Assembly: GCA_040904925.1 (NCBI GenBank)
Contig: JBBDSP010000006.1
Span: forward strand, 248,001-312,000
Length of the DNA: 64,000 bases
Source: Gracilimonas sp040904925
GTDB lineage: Bacteria > Bacteroidota > Rhodothermia > Balneolales > Balneolaceae
Direction: 5' to 3'
Part shown: positions 52,692 through 62,046 of the stretch, piece by piece
How the letters are laid out: each line of letters opens with the position of its first letter
How positions within the stretch are numbered: position 1 is the first letter of the stretch
Notes under the pieces: model-generated
Seen by the model: the letters and a program-made list of their open reading frames with translations, nothing else
Told to the model about the DNA's origin: nothing
The model's database searches: none
Made by a program: the position numbers and the translations under genes

Positions 52692-54920
52692 ATGAGCACT
52701 GATAAAGCCAAGATATTTTACACAATAACGGACGAGGGACCTTATTTAGCCACCCATTCTTTCTTGCCAATTGTTGAAGCCTTTACTAAGGCTGCGGGCG
52801 TGAACGTTGAAACCAAAGATATTTCACTTGCAGGACGAATTCTGGCAAATTTCCCTGATTATCTAACTGATGAGCAAAAGGTATCTGATGATCTTGCTGA
52901 ATTAGGTGAATTAGCGAAACAGCCTGAAGCCAATATCATGAAGCTTCCAAATATCAGTGCTTCTGTGCCTCAGCTTGTAGAGGCGATCAAAGAGTTACAG
53001 TCTAAAGGATATAAGATCCCGGATTATCCAGAAGAGCCAAGGAATGACAAAGAAAAAGAAATACAGGCAAGCTATGGAAAAGTAAAGGGAAGTGCGGTGA
53101 ATCCTGTTTTACGTGAAGGAAATTCAGATCGCAGAGCGCCCAAAGCCGTTAAAGAATTTGCCCGAAATAATCCCCATTCTATAGGTGAATGGAATTCTGA
53201 TTCGAAATCGCATGTATCTACCATGGGGAAAAATGATTTCGCTTCCTCGGAGCGATCAGTAACCCTAAATAATACTGATGATGTTAAAATCGAGTTTGTA
53301 GATACTGATGGAAATACAACTATTTTGAAAAAAAGTACCCCTCTCCTTCCCGGTGAAGTGATCGATGCTTCTGCTCTGAGTAAAAAGGCCTTAGTCAATT
53401 TCCTTGAAAATGAGATTAAAGACGCCAAAGAAAAAGATGTGCTTTTTTCGCTGCATATGAAAGCCACTATGATGAAGGTTTCAGATCCTATCATTTTTGG
53501 TCATGCAGTGAGAGTTTATTTCAAAGACGTTTTTAAAAAGCACGGTGACACTCTTAAAGAATTAGGCGTTGATCCTAATAATGGATTCGGTGATCTGGAA
53601 GCTAAGATCAAAGACCTTCCCGAAGACAAGCAGGCTGAGATCAAAGCTGATATTCAAAAATGTTATGAAAACGGCCCTGATCTGGCAATGGTGAATTCTT
53701 ACAAGGGGATTACAAACTTACACGTGCCCAGTGATGTTATTATAGATGCTTCTATGCCCGCCATGATCCGTGAATCAGGACAAATGTGGAATAAAAATGA
53801 TGAAACTCAGGATACTAAAGCCGTAATTCCGGATAGCAGTTATGCAGGAATTTATCAGGAAGTGATCGATTTCTGTAAACAACACGGAGCTTTTGATCCA
53901 ACTACTATGGGAAGTGTTCCCAATGTTGGTTTAATGGCTAAAAAAGCTGAGGAATATGGTTCTCACGATAAGACCTTTGAGATTCCGGACAACGGCACAG
54001 TTCGTGCAGTAAATAAAGCCGGCAAAACACTTGTAGAACATTCAGTAGAAGAAGGTGATATCTGGAGAATGTGCCAAACCAAAGACGACCCGATCAAAGA
54101 CTGGGTTGGTTTAGCTGTACGACGTGCCAGAGAAACCGGATCTCCTGCTATCTTTTGGCTTGATGAAGACCGAGCGCATGATTCGGAATTGATCAAAAAA
54201 GTGAATCAATATCTTCCGGAACATGATACGGATGGTTTAGATATTCGCATTATGTCACCGATCAAAGCCATGCGTTTTTCTTTAGAGCGTATAAAAGATG
54301 GAAAGGATACCATCTCTGTAACAGGAAATGTGCTGCGTGATTACCTTACTGATCTCTTTCCTATTTTAGAACTTGGAACAAGTGCAAAAATGCTTTCCAT
54401 CGTCCCGCTGATGAACGGTGGCGGATTGTTTGAAACCGGTGCCGGTGGATCTGCTCCAAAACACATTCAGCAATTCCTGGATGAAGGTCACCTGCGTTGG
54501 GATTCACTTGGTGAATTTCTTGCATTAGCCGTATCGCTGGATCATCTGGGTAAGACCTTTGATAATGATCGGGCAAAGATCCTTGGAGAAACTCTGGACA
54601 CTGCCACTTCTCAATATCTGCAGAATGATAAATCTCCTTCGCGTAAAGTGAATGAGCATGATAATCGTGGTAGTCATTTTTATCTGGCTATGTATTGGGC
54701 GAAAGCACTGGCTGAACAGACAAAAGATGCTGAGTTAGCAGAGCGATTTAAAGCCGTTGCTGAGAAACTGGAAGAGAATGAAGCCAAGATCAACGAAGAA
54801 CTGATCGCAGCTCAGGGTAACCCGGAACAAATTGACGGCTATTATTGGCCTGATCGCAATAAGGTTTTCGATCGTATGCGCCCAAGCTCAACATTGAATT
54901 CGATTATTGAATCAGTTTAA
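52692..54920 (+). CDS. icd: Isocitrate dehydrogenase, NADP-dependent, monomeric type
   Basis: TCA-cycle enzyme of the large monomeric IDH-II class (742 aa; the dimeric type is about 415). Typical segments: I-F-Y-T-I-T-D-E-G-P-Y-L-A-T at the start, N-S-D-R-R-A-P near residue 146, W-L-D-E-D-R-A-H-D near 495, L-E-L-G-T-S-A-K-M-L and G-G-G-L-F-E-T-G-A-G-G-S-A-P-K-H. Single-gene unit with a terminator after it. Confidence 0.98.
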   Translation: MSTDKAKIFYTITDEGPYLATHSFLPIVEAFTKAAGVNVETKDISLAGRILANFPDYLTDEQKVSDDLAELGELAKQPEANIMKLPNISASVPQLVEAIKELQSKGYKIPDYPEEPRNDKEKEIQASYGKVKGSAVNPVLREGNSDRRAPKAVKEFARNNPHSIGEWNSDSKSHVSTMGKNDFASSERSVTLNNTDDVKIEFVDTDGNTTILKKSTPLLPGEVIDASALSKKALVNFLENEIKDAKEKDVLFSLHMKATMMKVSDPIIFGHAVRVYFKDVFKKHGDTLKELGVDPNNGFGDLEAKIKDLPEDKQAEIKADIQKCYENGPDLAMVNSYKGITNLHVPSDVIIDASMPAMIRESGQMWNKNDETQDTKAVIPDSSYAGIYQEVIDFCKQHGAFDPTTMGSVPNVGLMAKKAEEYGSHDKTFEIPDNGTVRAVNKAGKTLVEHSVEEGDIWRMCQTKDDPIKDWVGLAVRRARETGSPAIFWLDEDRAHDSELIKKVNQYLPEHDTDGLDIRIMSPIKAMRFSLERIKDGKDTISVTGNVLRDYLTDLFPILELGTSAKMLSIVPLMNGGGLFETGAGGSAPKHIQQFLDEGHLRWDSLGEFLALAVSLDHLGKTFDNDRAKILGETLDTATSQYLQNDKSPSRKVNEHDNRGSHFYLAMYWAKALAEQTKDAELAERFKAVAEKLEENEAKINEELIAAQGNPEQIDGYYWPDRNKVFDRMRPSSTLNSIIESV

Positions 54921-54942
54921 ATCTGAGATTTAATATTCAAAT

Positions 54943-54973
54943 AAAAGGCCCGGACTAAATACCCGGGCTTTTT
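54943..54973. terminator. Bidirectional rho-independent terminator
   Basis: AAAAGGCCCGG / CCGGGCTTTTT, an 11-bp stem with one G-T wobble and a 9-base loop. A-rich on one side and T-rich on the other, it lies between the convergent icd and DedA genes and can serve both. Confidence 0.9.
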
Positions 54974-54988
54974 AATGCTTTAATATTT

Positions 54989-55795
54989 TCAAAACAGCTT
55001 TCTAAGCTTTTTCCATAGTAGTCTGCGCCCCGCTGTTGTTATTAAAAGCGGAGTGATCTTATAGATCGCATATAAAAGAGGAATCGCAGCAAGGATAATC
55101 CAGATCGCGTATTGGTCATAGGATTCATAGAAAGCAAGCAGTTCATTACCCATTATCATAGATAGCCACACAAAAATAGGAGTCCATATCACCACTGTGC
55201 CGCCGAAATAAAGCAGAAATGTCCAAAAGCCAACATCAAGAATCCCTGCTGAAATGTAGACGGGCATTCTACTTCCCGGTATAAAACGACTGGCAAAAAG
55301 TATATAGGAACCTTTCACTTTAAACCACTTTACAGATGAATCAAGGGTTTCTTCTTTGATCATCCATTTGAACGGGGGAAGTTTAAGAATAGGTTTTCCA
55401 ATCCACCTTCCTGCAAAGTAGAGTGAGAAGTCCCCTATAAAAATTCCGATAATTACTGCAATGGCAGCTGGCCAAAAAGCGATCAATCCGTTTGCAGCCA
55501 TCAACCCGGCTCCAATAGCTGCAAGATCTTCACTAAAAAACGTTGAAAATGCTATCAAAAGCATATAGATCGCCACTAACTCATTTTTTGAATCGGCCTC
55601 TACCTCATCCAGGTATGGAACCAGCTTTTGAAGGGAATCATCATCAATACTTGATGTGTCTGTTGGCTGAGTAAGTGTTTCTAGGTCAAGTGAATCCTGA
55701 ATAGAAAAGTAATTAAAACTAGGTTGAGTAGCATAGCTTGCTTCAATACTGAAAAAAGAAATAATACCTATCAAGAGTATATTTATTGAACTCAC
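54989..55795 (-). CDS. DedA-family membrane protein
   Basis: Polytopic inner-membrane protein with SNARE-associated/DedA core (about 85-240): E-D-L-A-A-I-G-A-G, G-D-F-S-L-Y-F-A-G-R-W-I-G and F-A-S-R-F-I-P-G-S-R-M-P-V-Y-I-S-A-G. DedA proteins flip or scramble lipids such as C55-P and PE. Odd: an extra N-terminus of about 70 residues with a signal-like helix and an Asp/Ser/Thr-rich stretch. Lies 17 bp after the acyltransferase gene, another lipid enzyme. Confidence 0.9.
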   Translation of the reverse strand: MSSINILLIGIISFFSIEASYATQPSFNYFSIQDSLDLETLTQPTDTSSIDDDSLQKLVPYLDEVEADSKNELVAIYMLLIAFSTFFSEDLAAIGAGLMAANGLIAFWPAAIAVIIGIFIGDFSLYFAGRWIGKPILKLPPFKWMIKEETLDSSVKWFKVKGSYILFASRFIPGSRMPVYISAGILDVGFWTFLLYFGGTVVIWTPIFVWLSMIMGNELLAFYESYDQYAIWIILAAIPLLYAIYKITPLLITTAGRRLLWKKLRKLF

Positions 55796-55812
55796 TTCAG
55801 TTTATCTCTGAT

Positions 55813-56619
55813 TTAAAATGACAACGGTTTATAGTCTTCATATTTTGAAAAGAAAGTATCACTATCTATTACCGGTTCAAATTCATCCTGTACAAATTTT
55901 TGTAGTTTTTCAGCCAACAGCTTTCGATCCTTCTCTTTTATCTCCTTATCACCAAAATGGATTTTTGCTGTAAATCCCTTCGACTTGAGTAATTCAAAAA
56001 AGTGCAGGAAAAAAGGAGTGTCATTCCACCAACAAATAGACTCATAAGCAGATATTTCTGAATCTGGCATTTGATACATCAGAGCCACATAGGATACCGG
56101 GGAGTTCTGAGAGGCCGGGTACTCAAGTAAAGAAGTACGAAAAGGTAAAACCTTCATTCCCGGGCTGGTTGTACCTTCCGGGAATAATATAATACCCTGA
56201 TTATCATTGATACTTCTTGAGATTAGCTCGTTCACTCTGGTAACGTCTCTTTTCCTGTTCCGGTCAATAAATAAGATCCCACAGGTTTTTATGATAAAAC
56301 CAATGAGAGGCCATGCTTTAACGTCACTCTTAGCCACAAAAAGGCAACGAAGCTGAGAAAACAAAACGAATACATCTATGTAACTCAGGTGATTAGAAAC
56401 CAATAGGAACGGAGGCTCCGGGACCTCTCCTTTCACTACAATATTGATACCCATGATCCGGCAGCAACATTGCCCCCAGAATCTGAGTAAGTATCCTCTG
56501 ATTTTTTCATAATTCAACCCTAAAATACTTGTTAATAAGGCCATCATGATCAGTGAATACAAGAAAAGGGTAACAAAAAGAAATGATAAAAGTTTAACAA
56601 CAGCTCTTAAAAAATTCAT
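55813..56619 (-). CDS. 1-acyl-sn-glycerol-3-phosphate acyltransferase-like (PlsC)
   Basis: Membrane acyltransferase, 268 aa: N-terminal helix (about 7-33), catalytic N-H-L-S-Y-I-D (H-x4-D) near residue 78 and F-P-E-G-T-T-S substrate motif near 146. It probably forms phosphatidic acid or acylates a related lipid. First gene of a pair with dedA. The 188 bp before the divergent hydrolase gene are AT-rich, without a clear element. Confidence 0.9.
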   Translation of the reverse strand: MNFLRAVVKLLSFLFVTLFLYSLIMMALLTSILGLNYEKIRGYLLRFWGQCCCRIMGINIVVKGEVPEPPFLLVSNHLSYIDVFVLFSQLRCLFVAKSDVKAWPLIGFIIKTCGILFIDRNRKRDVTRVNELISRSINDNQGIILFPEGTTSPGMKVLPFRTSLLEYPASQNSPVSYVALMYQMPDSEISAYESICWWNDTPFFLHFFELLKSKGFTAKIHFGDKEIKEKDRKLLAEKLQKFVQDEFEPVIDSDTFFSKYEDYKPLSF

Positions 56620-56807
56620 ATAACGAAACTAACCATTTCAATGTTAAAAGCAGAAAACTTAAATGAGTTTAATAGTGGTTGATCTATGATCTAAGTTAAA
56701 AGATGAACATTACCTATATATTTTCAAATAATTATATGATACTCTATTTAATATTAACAGGTGTTAATCATATTTACTATATGATGAAATATTTGTACCC
56801 TTAATTT

Positions 56808-57590
56808 ATGTTGTATTACAAAGAATATAAATCTTCTGAAGAGAGAGATTGGGTTGTTTTCGTCCACGGTGCGGGAGGGAGTTCATCGATCTGGTTCAGT
56901 CAGCTCAGAGACTTTAAGAAACACTTCAATGTGTTACTTATAGATCTGCGTGGGCATGGTAAATCAAAGGATTTACTTCAAAAATATTATGAGGAAGATT
57001 ATTCATTTGAATTCATAAGTAAAGATATTCTTGAAGTATTGGATCATCTTCAAATAGAACACGCTCACTTCATCGGAGTTTCTTTAGGAACAATTATCAT
57101 CAGGACTCTTAGTGAGATCGCGCCTGATCGTGTCAAATCAGCAGTTCTATGTGGGGCTATCACTAGATTAAATATTCGTTCAAGAATCTTGGTATTTCTT
57201 GGACATATGTTCAAACGATTTATTCCCTACATGTGGCTTTACAGATTTTTTGCATGGATCATCATGCCTCGGAAAAGACATGCGAAATCAAGAAACTTAT
57301 TTATTAGAGAGGCAAAAAAACTATATCAAAAAGAATTCCTGCGGTGGTTTAAGCTAACCAATGAAGTAAATCCGCTTTTAAGATATTTCAAAGAAAAAGA
57401 AGTGAAATCTCCTATTCTATATGTAATGGGAAGTGAAGACCATATGTTCTTACCCCCCGTAAAACAAATCGTGGAAAAGCACAAAAACTCTTCCCTAAAA
57501 GTCATAGATAATTGCGGGCACGTCTGCAATGTTGAACGCCCCGGAGCATTCAACAGAGAATCTATCAAATATTTAAAACAGCACTCCTAA
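56808..57590 (+). CDS. Alpha/beta hydrolase
   Basis: Cytoplasmic hydrolase, 260 aa. F-V-H-G-A-G-G-S-S-S oxyanion loop near residue 19, nucleophile elbow G-V-S-L-G (Ser near 86), acid in G-S-E-D-H and catalytic His in N-C-G-H-V. Intact triad, substrate unknown; the cap contains several basic residues (M-F-K-R-F, R-K-R-H-A-K). Stand-alone, ends 7 bp before the convergent secretin gene. Confidence 0.88.
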   Translation: MLYYKEYKSSEERDWVVFVHGAGGSSSIWFSQLRDFKKHFNVLLIDLRGHGKSKDLLQKYYEEDYSFEFISKDILEVLDHLQIEHAHFIGVSLGTIIIRTLSEIAPDRVKSAVLCGAITRLNIRSRILVFLGHMFKRFIPYMWLYRFFAWIIMPRKRHAKSRNLFIREAKKLYQKEFLRWFKLTNEVNPLLRYFKEKEVKSPILYVMGSEDHMFLPPVKQIVEKHKNSSLKVIDNCGHVCNVERPGAFNRESIKYLKQHS

Positions 57591-57597
57591 GATCGAG

Positions 57598-59424
57598 CTA
57601 CTCTTTCGGTAATCTGAACATCCAAGCTTCATCATTGAATGTTCTTCGTATCTCAAGTGTACGAGCCCTCGCCTTTTCAATATCATCATAAGCTTCAAAT
57701 GCAACGTAGTTAAAGCGGGATTCAGGGTTAAAAAGTATACGGGTATCGTAACCTTCTTCTTGTAGCATAGCGGAAAAATTATCAGCATTTCTAGGTACTA
57801 AGAAAGAACCACCAATGATGAAGTATTGAAGATCGGCATTCTCATCATTTTCAGCTTCTTCACCGTTTGCCTGATATTCAAGATATTCCTCAAGATTAAA
57901 TGCCCTTGGGACTACCACCATTAGCTCGGGATTATCTACAGTCATGGTAAGGTCGTCCGGAATTTTCTCTTCATCTGTTGTTTCTTCCGGTTCAGCCACT
58001 TCTTTCTCGTCAGCCTCTTCCTCAATAACTTCTTCCTGTGGTTTAACCTCCTCTGCCTCAGTAACAACCGGCTCATCTTCTACAGTTGCAGGGAAGACGT
58101 CCGGTTCAAATACGCGATCTAAATTCGTGCGCATATCATCTCTTGTATTATTAAGAACCTGACGCGCGGAAAGTTTTTGTTTTGCAATTCTTTTTGAAAC
58201 AGGCTCTATCAATTCAGCCTGAACAATTATGATTAACTCGTTTTCCAAAAAGTCATTTGAGTTGTATCCGAAAAGATATTTAAGGCCAAAAAACCAGCCT
58301 GGCAGATCTTTTAAAATGGGAATTCCACGTCGAACTTGGGTTTCTTCAGTTCTATATAAACCAGCCATGTATGTCGATTCACCGTTCATCAAGATGGCGG
58401 ATGTTTCTGCAGATTGCTTATTTACAATAGTACTTACAACATCAGGCTGAGCGGTGGAACGTTCTACTGAAAGGTCCAGATAAACAAATGATGTATCACC
58501 CTGAGTAATAATTTGAGGTGTCACTGTGAGTATGGTACCTGTACTAACAAAGTTATCGGTTACATTACCGGCAATATCTCTTTGCTTGATAGAAAAATCC
58601 TGACCAACCTGAATATTACCTTCTTCTCCATCTACCACTTTTATAGATGGAGTTGCCAAAACCTTACCAAGGTTATCAGCTTCAAATGCTCTGAATAATG
58701 CCTGCACACTAATACCGGGTCCGACTTCACCTAAATTGACGATCGCATTAAATGCATTTTGAGATACATTTGCTGCGTTAAATGAGTTAACAGATACAAA
58801 CTGGTCACTAAAGTCTGATGAGGGGATAGATTCCTGACCTTCATTTCCAACAAAATCACCAACATTATCTGGTGTATCACTTGTTAAGGTAGACCAGTCA
58901 ATCCCGATTTCCTGAAGAGCTCGTTTATTACCTTCAAAGAAAGTGGCGTTAATGCGAACCTCTCGTGTTTGGGTGGTAGCAAGAACTTCATTTCCCTGCC
59001 CTCCACCTTGGGTTGCTGCTTGACCTGTGTTACCGGTTTGTGAAGTTGTTTGAGGAGCAGGGACCGTGATCTCGTAATATTCATTATATTCCATTAACTC
59101 CAGATTCTGAAATCTCATTATATAGTCAAGAGCATCTTTCCAGTGCATAGCCGGTAAATTAACCCCAATCTCTCCGCTGTATGCAGACTTATCTACAATA
59201 AATTTGTTCTCATACTCCTGAGCAAAGGTGTTAATTATCTCAATAGCTTCATTGTATGTGGTAGTTCTATTGAAAGCTACGATCTCATCAGGATTGGTAT
59301 ACTCTCTTAATGGATCTACAATTTGAGCAGAAACCTGTTGAGGTAGTAACGCTACTACCGTAAAAGTCATTAAAATAATGGCTGATAAACCTAATTTGTG
59401 CTGTATTGAATTCATGGGTTTCAT
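57598..59424 (-). CDS. PilQ-like secretin with C-terminal SPOR domain
   Basis: Outer-membrane secretin pore for a type IV pilus. 608 aa: signal peptide (V-S-A-Q), a short N0/STN-like domain (about 45-122), a Gln/Gly/Thr linker, an N-domain strand set (V-R-I-N-A-T-F-F-E) and the secretin domain (about 240-425) with V-L-A-T-P-S-I-K-V and the closing R-R-G-I-P-I-L-K-D-L-P-G. An acidic disordered segment (about 470-530) follows. Residues 532-608 fit a SPOR domain (Y-F-I-I-G-G-S-F, N-Y-V-A-F-E-A-Y, E-K-A-R-A), which binds denuded peptidoglycan. No AMIN domain is present. ATG overlaps the PilO-like stop. Confidence 0.85.
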   Translation of the reverse strand: MKPMNSIQHKLGLSAIILMTFTVVALLPQQVSAQIVDPLREYTNPDEIVAFNRTTTYNEAIEIINTFAQEYENKFIVDKSAYSGEIGVNLPAMHWKDALDYIMRFQNLELMEYNEYYEITVPAPQTTSQTGNTGQAATQGGGQGNEVLATTQTREVRINATFFEGNKRALQEIGIDWSTLTSDTPDNVGDFVGNEGQESIPSSDFSDQFVSVNSFNAANVSQNAFNAIVNLGEVGPGISVQALFRAFEADNLGKVLATPSIKVVDGEEGNIQVGQDFSIKQRDIAGNVTDNFVSTGTILTVTPQIITQGDTSFVYLDLSVERSTAQPDVVSTIVNKQSAETSAILMNGESTYMAGLYRTEETQVRRGIPILKDLPGWFFGLKYLFGYNSNDFLENELIIIVQAELIEPVSKRIAKQKLSARQVLNNTRDDMRTNLDRVFEPDVFPATVEDEPVVTEAEEVKPQEEVIEEEADEKEVAEPEETTDEEKIPDDLTMTVDNPELMVVVPRAFNLEEYLEYQANGEEAENDENADLQYFIIGGSFLVPRNADNFSAMLQEEGYDTRILFNPESRFNYVAFEAYDDIEKARARTLEIRRTFNDEAWMFRLPKE

Positions 59425-60290
59425 TGCTCTATCTCCAAGGTAACTAATTCCGTAATGCCACCTTTGTTTAAATTAAAAGTAGCAGACTTATCGTTTAGGT
59501 CTATAGATTCTAATTCTCCTAGATAAACTTGATCTCCTTCTCTCATCGAAGTAATATTTCCTGCCTGATCGACAATAAAAATTCTATTTGAAGTTAACCC
59601 GATTATTCGGCTTTGTTCGACATTAATTAAGTCGTCCACATTTTCAGGTATAGTTGGTTGTATCAGTGGGTAAAATGGATTGTATGTTGAAATTGATTCA
59701 TTAAGAACTAACTGATCCACTATCTCGACTCCTTCCTGAATTGGAATACGTTCGTAATAAGTTTCCAAAATAAAATCAAAAGTAACTTCATCGAGCTCTT
59801 CATCAACCCCACCTGCAGGTGTTAATGAAAGCTCGGCAACTTTATTCAGTAATTGACTGTTTTCAAGTTTATTAATAAAGTTAACAACATTGGCATATCT
59901 GCCATACCCATTAATTTCCGATCTTAGTATTCCATATTGATCTTGAGCCGTAGAATCCGAGAAAGAATAATCAAAGAATACCGTTGACGAAGCGCTACTG
60001 CTACTGATGTAATTTAAATAATCGAATACATCATCCGGATTTGGCGCTTTAAATAGAGATTTGTCATAATTATCGATAATGGAAACTGCACTTTGATATG
60101 TTTCATTTAAAGCAGGAAATGCATCACTTATAGCTCGTTTCTCATTGTAATCCTCTTGTTTTTCTACATAGGAATTCTCAAGTCGTTCCAATTCGGGAAG
60201 TTGGTAAAAATTAATAAAAGCATACGCTCCCCCTGCAATTATGAGAAGTGTAACCAAAAGTATGATGGTATTTCTAACAGCGTATGACAA
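59421..60290 (-). CDS. PilO-like protein with PilP-like C-terminal domain
   Basis: Inner-membrane alignment protein, 289 aa: one N-terminal helix (about 8-28), a coiled-coil stretch (34-55), a ferredoxin-like PilO region (about 85-190, with an insertion of Ser repeats). Residues 224-289 (R-I-I-G-L-T...V-D-Q-A-G-N-I...M-R-E-G-D-Q-V) resemble the beta-domain of PilP that contacts the secretin. So PilO and PilP appear fused. Assignment rests on gene order and pattern, since sequence similarity in this family is low. 2 bp after the PilMN gene. Confidence 0.65.
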   Translation of the reverse strand: MSYAVRNTIILLVTLLIIAGGAYAFINFYQLPELERLENSYVEKQEDYNEKRAISDAFPALNETYQSAVSIIDNYDKSLFKAPNPDDVFDYLNYISSSSASSTVFFDYSFSDSTAQDQYGILRSEINGYGRYANVVNFINKLENSQLLNKVAELSLTPAGGVDEELDEVTFDFILETYYERIPIQEGVEIVDQLVLNESISTYNPFYPLIQPTIPENVDDLINVEQSRIIGLTSNRIFIVDQAGNITSMREGDQVYLGELESIDLNDKSATFNLNKGGITELVTLEIEQ

Positions 60291-60292
60291 TG

Positions 60293-62035
60293 TTAATCCT
60301 GTATTAATTCACGAATACCTTGTACACTTACCGGTGTATAGATATTCTCATCTTCGTAAAAATCATCTATAGTAAATTCAAACTCAAAAACTTCCTGTTC
60401 CCTGATTTCAGTGCTCGTTACGTTTAGTAATGTCGCATTTTCAAATATTTTTGCCAATGCAGGAATACGCCCCCGATACATAGCATACCCATCTATTTCA
60501 ACAGTACCATTTTGTTCGGCACTCATAGAGGTTAACCATAAGGAGTTCACATCTCCAACTCCCCGGTTGAGAAGGTCAAGATTTTTTGACCACCTCAAAG
60601 TACCTTCATTAAGCTCAGCCAATAAGGTTAATTTCGATTGGATCTGACTCAATTCGTTGGTTATTTCATTGTATCGCTGAACCGTAGGTTCTAATGATCT
60701 TATCTGAGCATCCAGATTAATAATATCTCCTCGCAATTGATCAATTTGTGAAGCATTCTGGGTATAAAAATGATTAGTCACAATTGGAGTCAAAAGAATA
60801 AACAGTAGCAATAAAAATCCATGCCATTGAAGCTTAAAGATCTTCTGACGGTCATCTACATATTTTGGTAAAAAAGAGATCTTTGGAAAAACATCCTTCT
60901 TAAAACCTGAAGCAGCCCAGGCTGCACCAATTGCAGTGGTAAATGAAGCAATGGATGATTCATTTATATTTTCAGCTTCGAAAATATCGTCGGAAAAATT
61001 AAACTCAGCTACATCAACATCCTGAAAGCGGTCTTCAAAAAACTCAATGGCTTCATCGCCCAGAGAGTTATTGCAAATAATCAGCCTGTCCAGATTAGGT
61101 ACCTCACCGGTATCAAGCTGAAAAAGAATTTTACTGAAAACTGTATTTAGAAATCGCTGACTCTTTAAGGACTCTGTAATGATCGGTGAAACTATCCAAA
61201 GCTGATTTCCTTTAAGGAAAAGTACACGAGTAGCATTTTCACTGAACTGTACAACACCGGTTATACTGTTTTCATCAAGTTCATAATTTGCCCTTATCAG
61301 ACCTAATAAAAGTATTTCATCCGGCAGTACATCATGAATAAACAGCTTGCCGCTAAATAACTCCAGTGTTCTGTTGATGAGCGTTAAAAGTTGTGGCTCA
61401 TCATCAATTGACGTAAGCAATAGTGCCCCATCATCTCTCACTGAATAAGAATAATAATCATCCCCTTTTGAACCTCCATGAAGTGCTTCTAACCTGTCAT
61501 CAACTATTACCTGAAGATCTTTCTTTTTAGTTTCTGAAAAATCTACGTCCTTCAGGATTTGAAAAATAGTTTGGCCTGACGGCACACTTATTCCCAGATC
61601 AACCCTTTTAGAGCTTTCAGCACTCAATAGGTTATAAAGAAGTAATTCATTAGAGGATGGAGCTTCAGATTCGTTGACCATATCGGTATCAACAATCTCA
61701 TCAGGACCTTCATCAAGATTTTCAAAATCAAGATCATCCAAGTCGTCCAGATCATCATCAAGACTTCCAAGGTCAAGTTCTCCTGAATCAGAAGCATCAG
61801 TATCATCATCTAATCCAAAAATCAGGTCATCATCATCCAGCGAATCATTAATATCACCAAAAACGTCTCCTGATTCAGGTTCAGGTTTGGCTGCTATATT
61901 CTTTTTTAAAGGCTCAACAAGACGAATCTTATCTAAACTAACAAGGTTGGCTTTTTTTCCGGATATCTCAATCTTAGCGATCTTAAGAGAATCACCTTCA
62001 ACAACAATCCCTGTATATATTTTATTATTGAGCAT
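60293..62035 (-). CDS. PilM-PilN fusion protein (GspL-like architecture)
   Basis: 580 aa. Residues 1-395 look like the actin-fold PilM (I-Y-T-G-I-V-V-E-G-D start; F-T-T-A-I-G-A-A-W-A-A-S-G near the end of the domain), with a large Asp/Glu/Leu-rich insertion at about 55-115. One membrane helix (about 406-424) follows, then a coiled coil (430-475) and a PilN-like periplasmic domain (about 480-560: L-N-R-G-V-G-D-V-N-S-L-W-L-T, I-D-G-Y-A). In most bacteria these are two proteins joined by a short peptide contact; here they are one chain, as in GspL. It forms the inner-membrane platform with the PilO-like protein. Confidence 0.72.
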   Translation of the reverse strand: MLNNKIYTGIVVEGDSLKIAKIEISGKKANLVSLDKIRLVEPLKKNIAAKPEPESGDVFGDINDSLDDDDLIFGLDDDTDASDSGELDLGSLDDDLDDLDDLDFENLDEGPDEIVDTDMVNESEAPSSNELLLYNLLSAESSKRVDLGISVPSGQTIFQILKDVDFSETKKKDLQVIVDDRLEALHGGSKGDDYYSYSVRDDGALLLTSIDDEPQLLTLINRTLELFSGKLFIHDVLPDEILLLGLIRANYELDENSITGVVQFSENATRVLFLKGNQLWIVSPIITESLKSQRFLNTVFSKILFQLDTGEVPNLDRLIICNNSLGDEAIEFFEDRFQDVDVAEFNFSDDIFEAENINESSIASFTTAIGAAWAASGFKKDVFPKISFLPKYVDDRQKIFKLQWHGFLLLLFILLTPIVTNHFYTQNASQIDQLRGDIINLDAQIRSLEPTVQRYNEITNELSQIQSKLTLLAELNEGTLRWSKNLDLLNRGVGDVNSLWLTSMSAEQNGTVEIDGYAMYRGRIPALAKIFENATLLNVTSTEIREQEVFEFEFTIDDFYEDENIYTPVSVQGIRELIQD

Positions 62036-62046
62036 GTTGTATGAAA

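Noticed and set aside
53072..53494. 140-aa minus-strand ORF opposite icd
   Set aside because: Antisense shadow of icd; no start signals or family resemblance.
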